From Dehalococcoidia bacterium (GTDB lineage: Bacteria; Chloroflexota; Dehalococcoidia; Dehalococcoidales; RBG-16-60-22): DNA of 5,169 nt. Below the pieces are notes generated by a model. The model worked only from the letters and a program-made list of their open reading frames with translations, was not told the DNA's origin and did no database searches. The DNA lies in assembly GCA_030615035.1 (NCBI GenBank), contig JAUXAC010000045.1:1-5169 (forward strand). Direction: 5' to 3'. This document shows positions 4,583 to 5,169 of this stretch, piece by piece. The position numbers and the translations under genes are program-made. Every line of letters starts with the position of its first letter. Position 1 is the first letter of the stretch.

Positions 4583-5169
4583 CCCTTCTGGAGCGCTGGG
4601 CTCACTTTTTACGGCGGCTTCTTTTTTCGCTCTCACCCCATAGCGCCCGACACCACCCCTCAACCTCGGGTCCAGTAGATCTCTCACCGCATCGCCAAAC
4701 ATATTTACACCATAGACCACAATAGCCAGGGCCAGACCGGGCCATATAACCATCCACGGCGCCTGGAACATATGGGTGCGCCCCATGCCACTAAGCATAC
4801 CTCCCCAGCTCGGAACCGGGGGGGGGATACCAAAGCCGAGGAAGCTCAGGCTGGCCTCAATCAGAATCACGTTCGGCACCCGTGCGGTAACCAGGATAAT
4901 TGTGGGTGCCATAACATTGGGCAGGATATGTCGGGTAAGTATCCTGGTGTTAGAACAGCCAATAGCCGCCGCCGCCTCTACATATGCATTCTCCTTCATA
5001 CTCATAACCGTGCCTCTTATTACCCTGGACCCGATGACACCCCACAGTATCCCTACAACAACAATTATCTGCCACATACCCGGCCCGATGATGGATACCA
5101 TGACCATCATGAGGATTAGCCCGGGAATGCACATAGCGGTATCAACGAACCTCTGCACTATCAGGTCAA
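4568..5169 (-). CDS. ABC transporter permease, DppC/OppC family, 5' end cut off by window edge
   Basis: The frame enters from the right edge and shows 199 residues; family members are about 290-330, so roughly the first 100 are missing. This inner-membrane subunit forms half of the translocation channel and docks an ATPase. Seen: DLIVQRFVDTAMCIPGLIL (1-19) opening a membrane segment, a second segment around 32-46, the EAA loop from EAAAAIG (64-70) to ILP (81-83) that contacts the ATPase, SFLGFGIPPPVPSWGGML (108-125), a membrane segment near 138-157 and the family end motif GDAVRDLLDPRLR (158-170). A charged tail of about 29 residues (171-199) extends past the usual end. GTG at 5158 is internal (Val4 here), since conserved residues precede it. 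The partner permease and ATPases probably lie upstream, outside the window. A run of nine G (4818-4826) encodes the PPP of the conserved loop. Confidence 0.95.
   Translation of the reverse strand, partial: DLIVQRFVDTAMCIPGLILMMVMVSIIGPGMWQIIVVVGILWGVIGSRVIRGTVMSMKENAYVEAAAAIGCSNTRILTRHILPNVMAPTIILVTARVPNVILIEASLSFLGFGIPPPVPSWGGMLSGMGRTHMFQAPWMVIWPGLALAIVVYGVNMFGDAVRDLLDPRLRGGVGRYGVRAKKEAAVKSEPSAPEGLTKQ

Noticed and set aside
5156..5158. GTG at 5158 as the permease start
   Set aside because: The frame stays open to the edge, and the preceding residues D-L-I fit the conserved family segment, so this is an internal valine.

Overview
The window reads as part of a bacterial chromosome in which every supported gene lies on the minus strand, so the biological order runs from the right edge to the left. 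Two lipoprotein signal peptides of the same style (MKKxxxWLGxS...LVLASC), each followed by a low-complexity acidic linker, together with a family 5 ABC solute-binding protein and a DUF4352-type lipoprotein, resemble uncultured Chloroflexota of the Dehalococcoidia type. That placement is an inference from protein style only. Strong Shine-Dalgarno sequences and one near-consensus sigma-70 promoter confirm a bacterial expression context.

Layout in the direction of transcription: (1) 5169-4568, the C-terminal two thirds of an oligopeptide/dipeptide-type ABC permease (DppC/OppC family), entering from beyond the right edge. (2) 4582-4437, a compact control region. It has a TTGACA-N17-TATAGT promoter whose -35 box sits in the last codons of the permease gene, then a leader, then a possible 20-codon leader ORF with its own Shine-Dalgarno sequence whose stop overlaps the next start (TAATG). 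(3) 4436-2643, the matching solute-binding lipoprotein (SBP family 5), with an acidic linker encoded by four nearly identical 18-bp repeats. (4) 2642-2477, an intergenic region with a G/C-rich hairpin and a leader. (5) 2476-1913, a small DUF4352-like lipoprotein with a 14-residue polyglutamate tract. (6) 1912-1728, a second intergenic region whose left half is a near-exact copy of the leader and hairpin in region 4. (7) 1727-1, an uninterrupted reading frame of 575 codons, open at the left edge, encoding a glycoside hydrolase family 127 (DUF1680) enzyme with its metal-binding and catalytic residues intact.

The genes fit an uptake-and-degradation locus: a lipid-anchored receptor captures a solute, the permease imports it, and a cytoplasmic GH127 enzyme without a signal peptide could trim L-arabinofuranose from imported oligosaccharides. 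The individual families are well supported. The functional link between transporter and glycosidase is inferred from gene order only. The most unusual non-coding element is the roughly 96-bp sequence found directly upstream of two unrelated genes, 749 bp apart without indels, carrying a conserved hairpin and the ribosome binding site. I saw no tRNA, rRNA, CRISPR array, transposase or phage gene, and I do not see a wholly new multi-gene system here.
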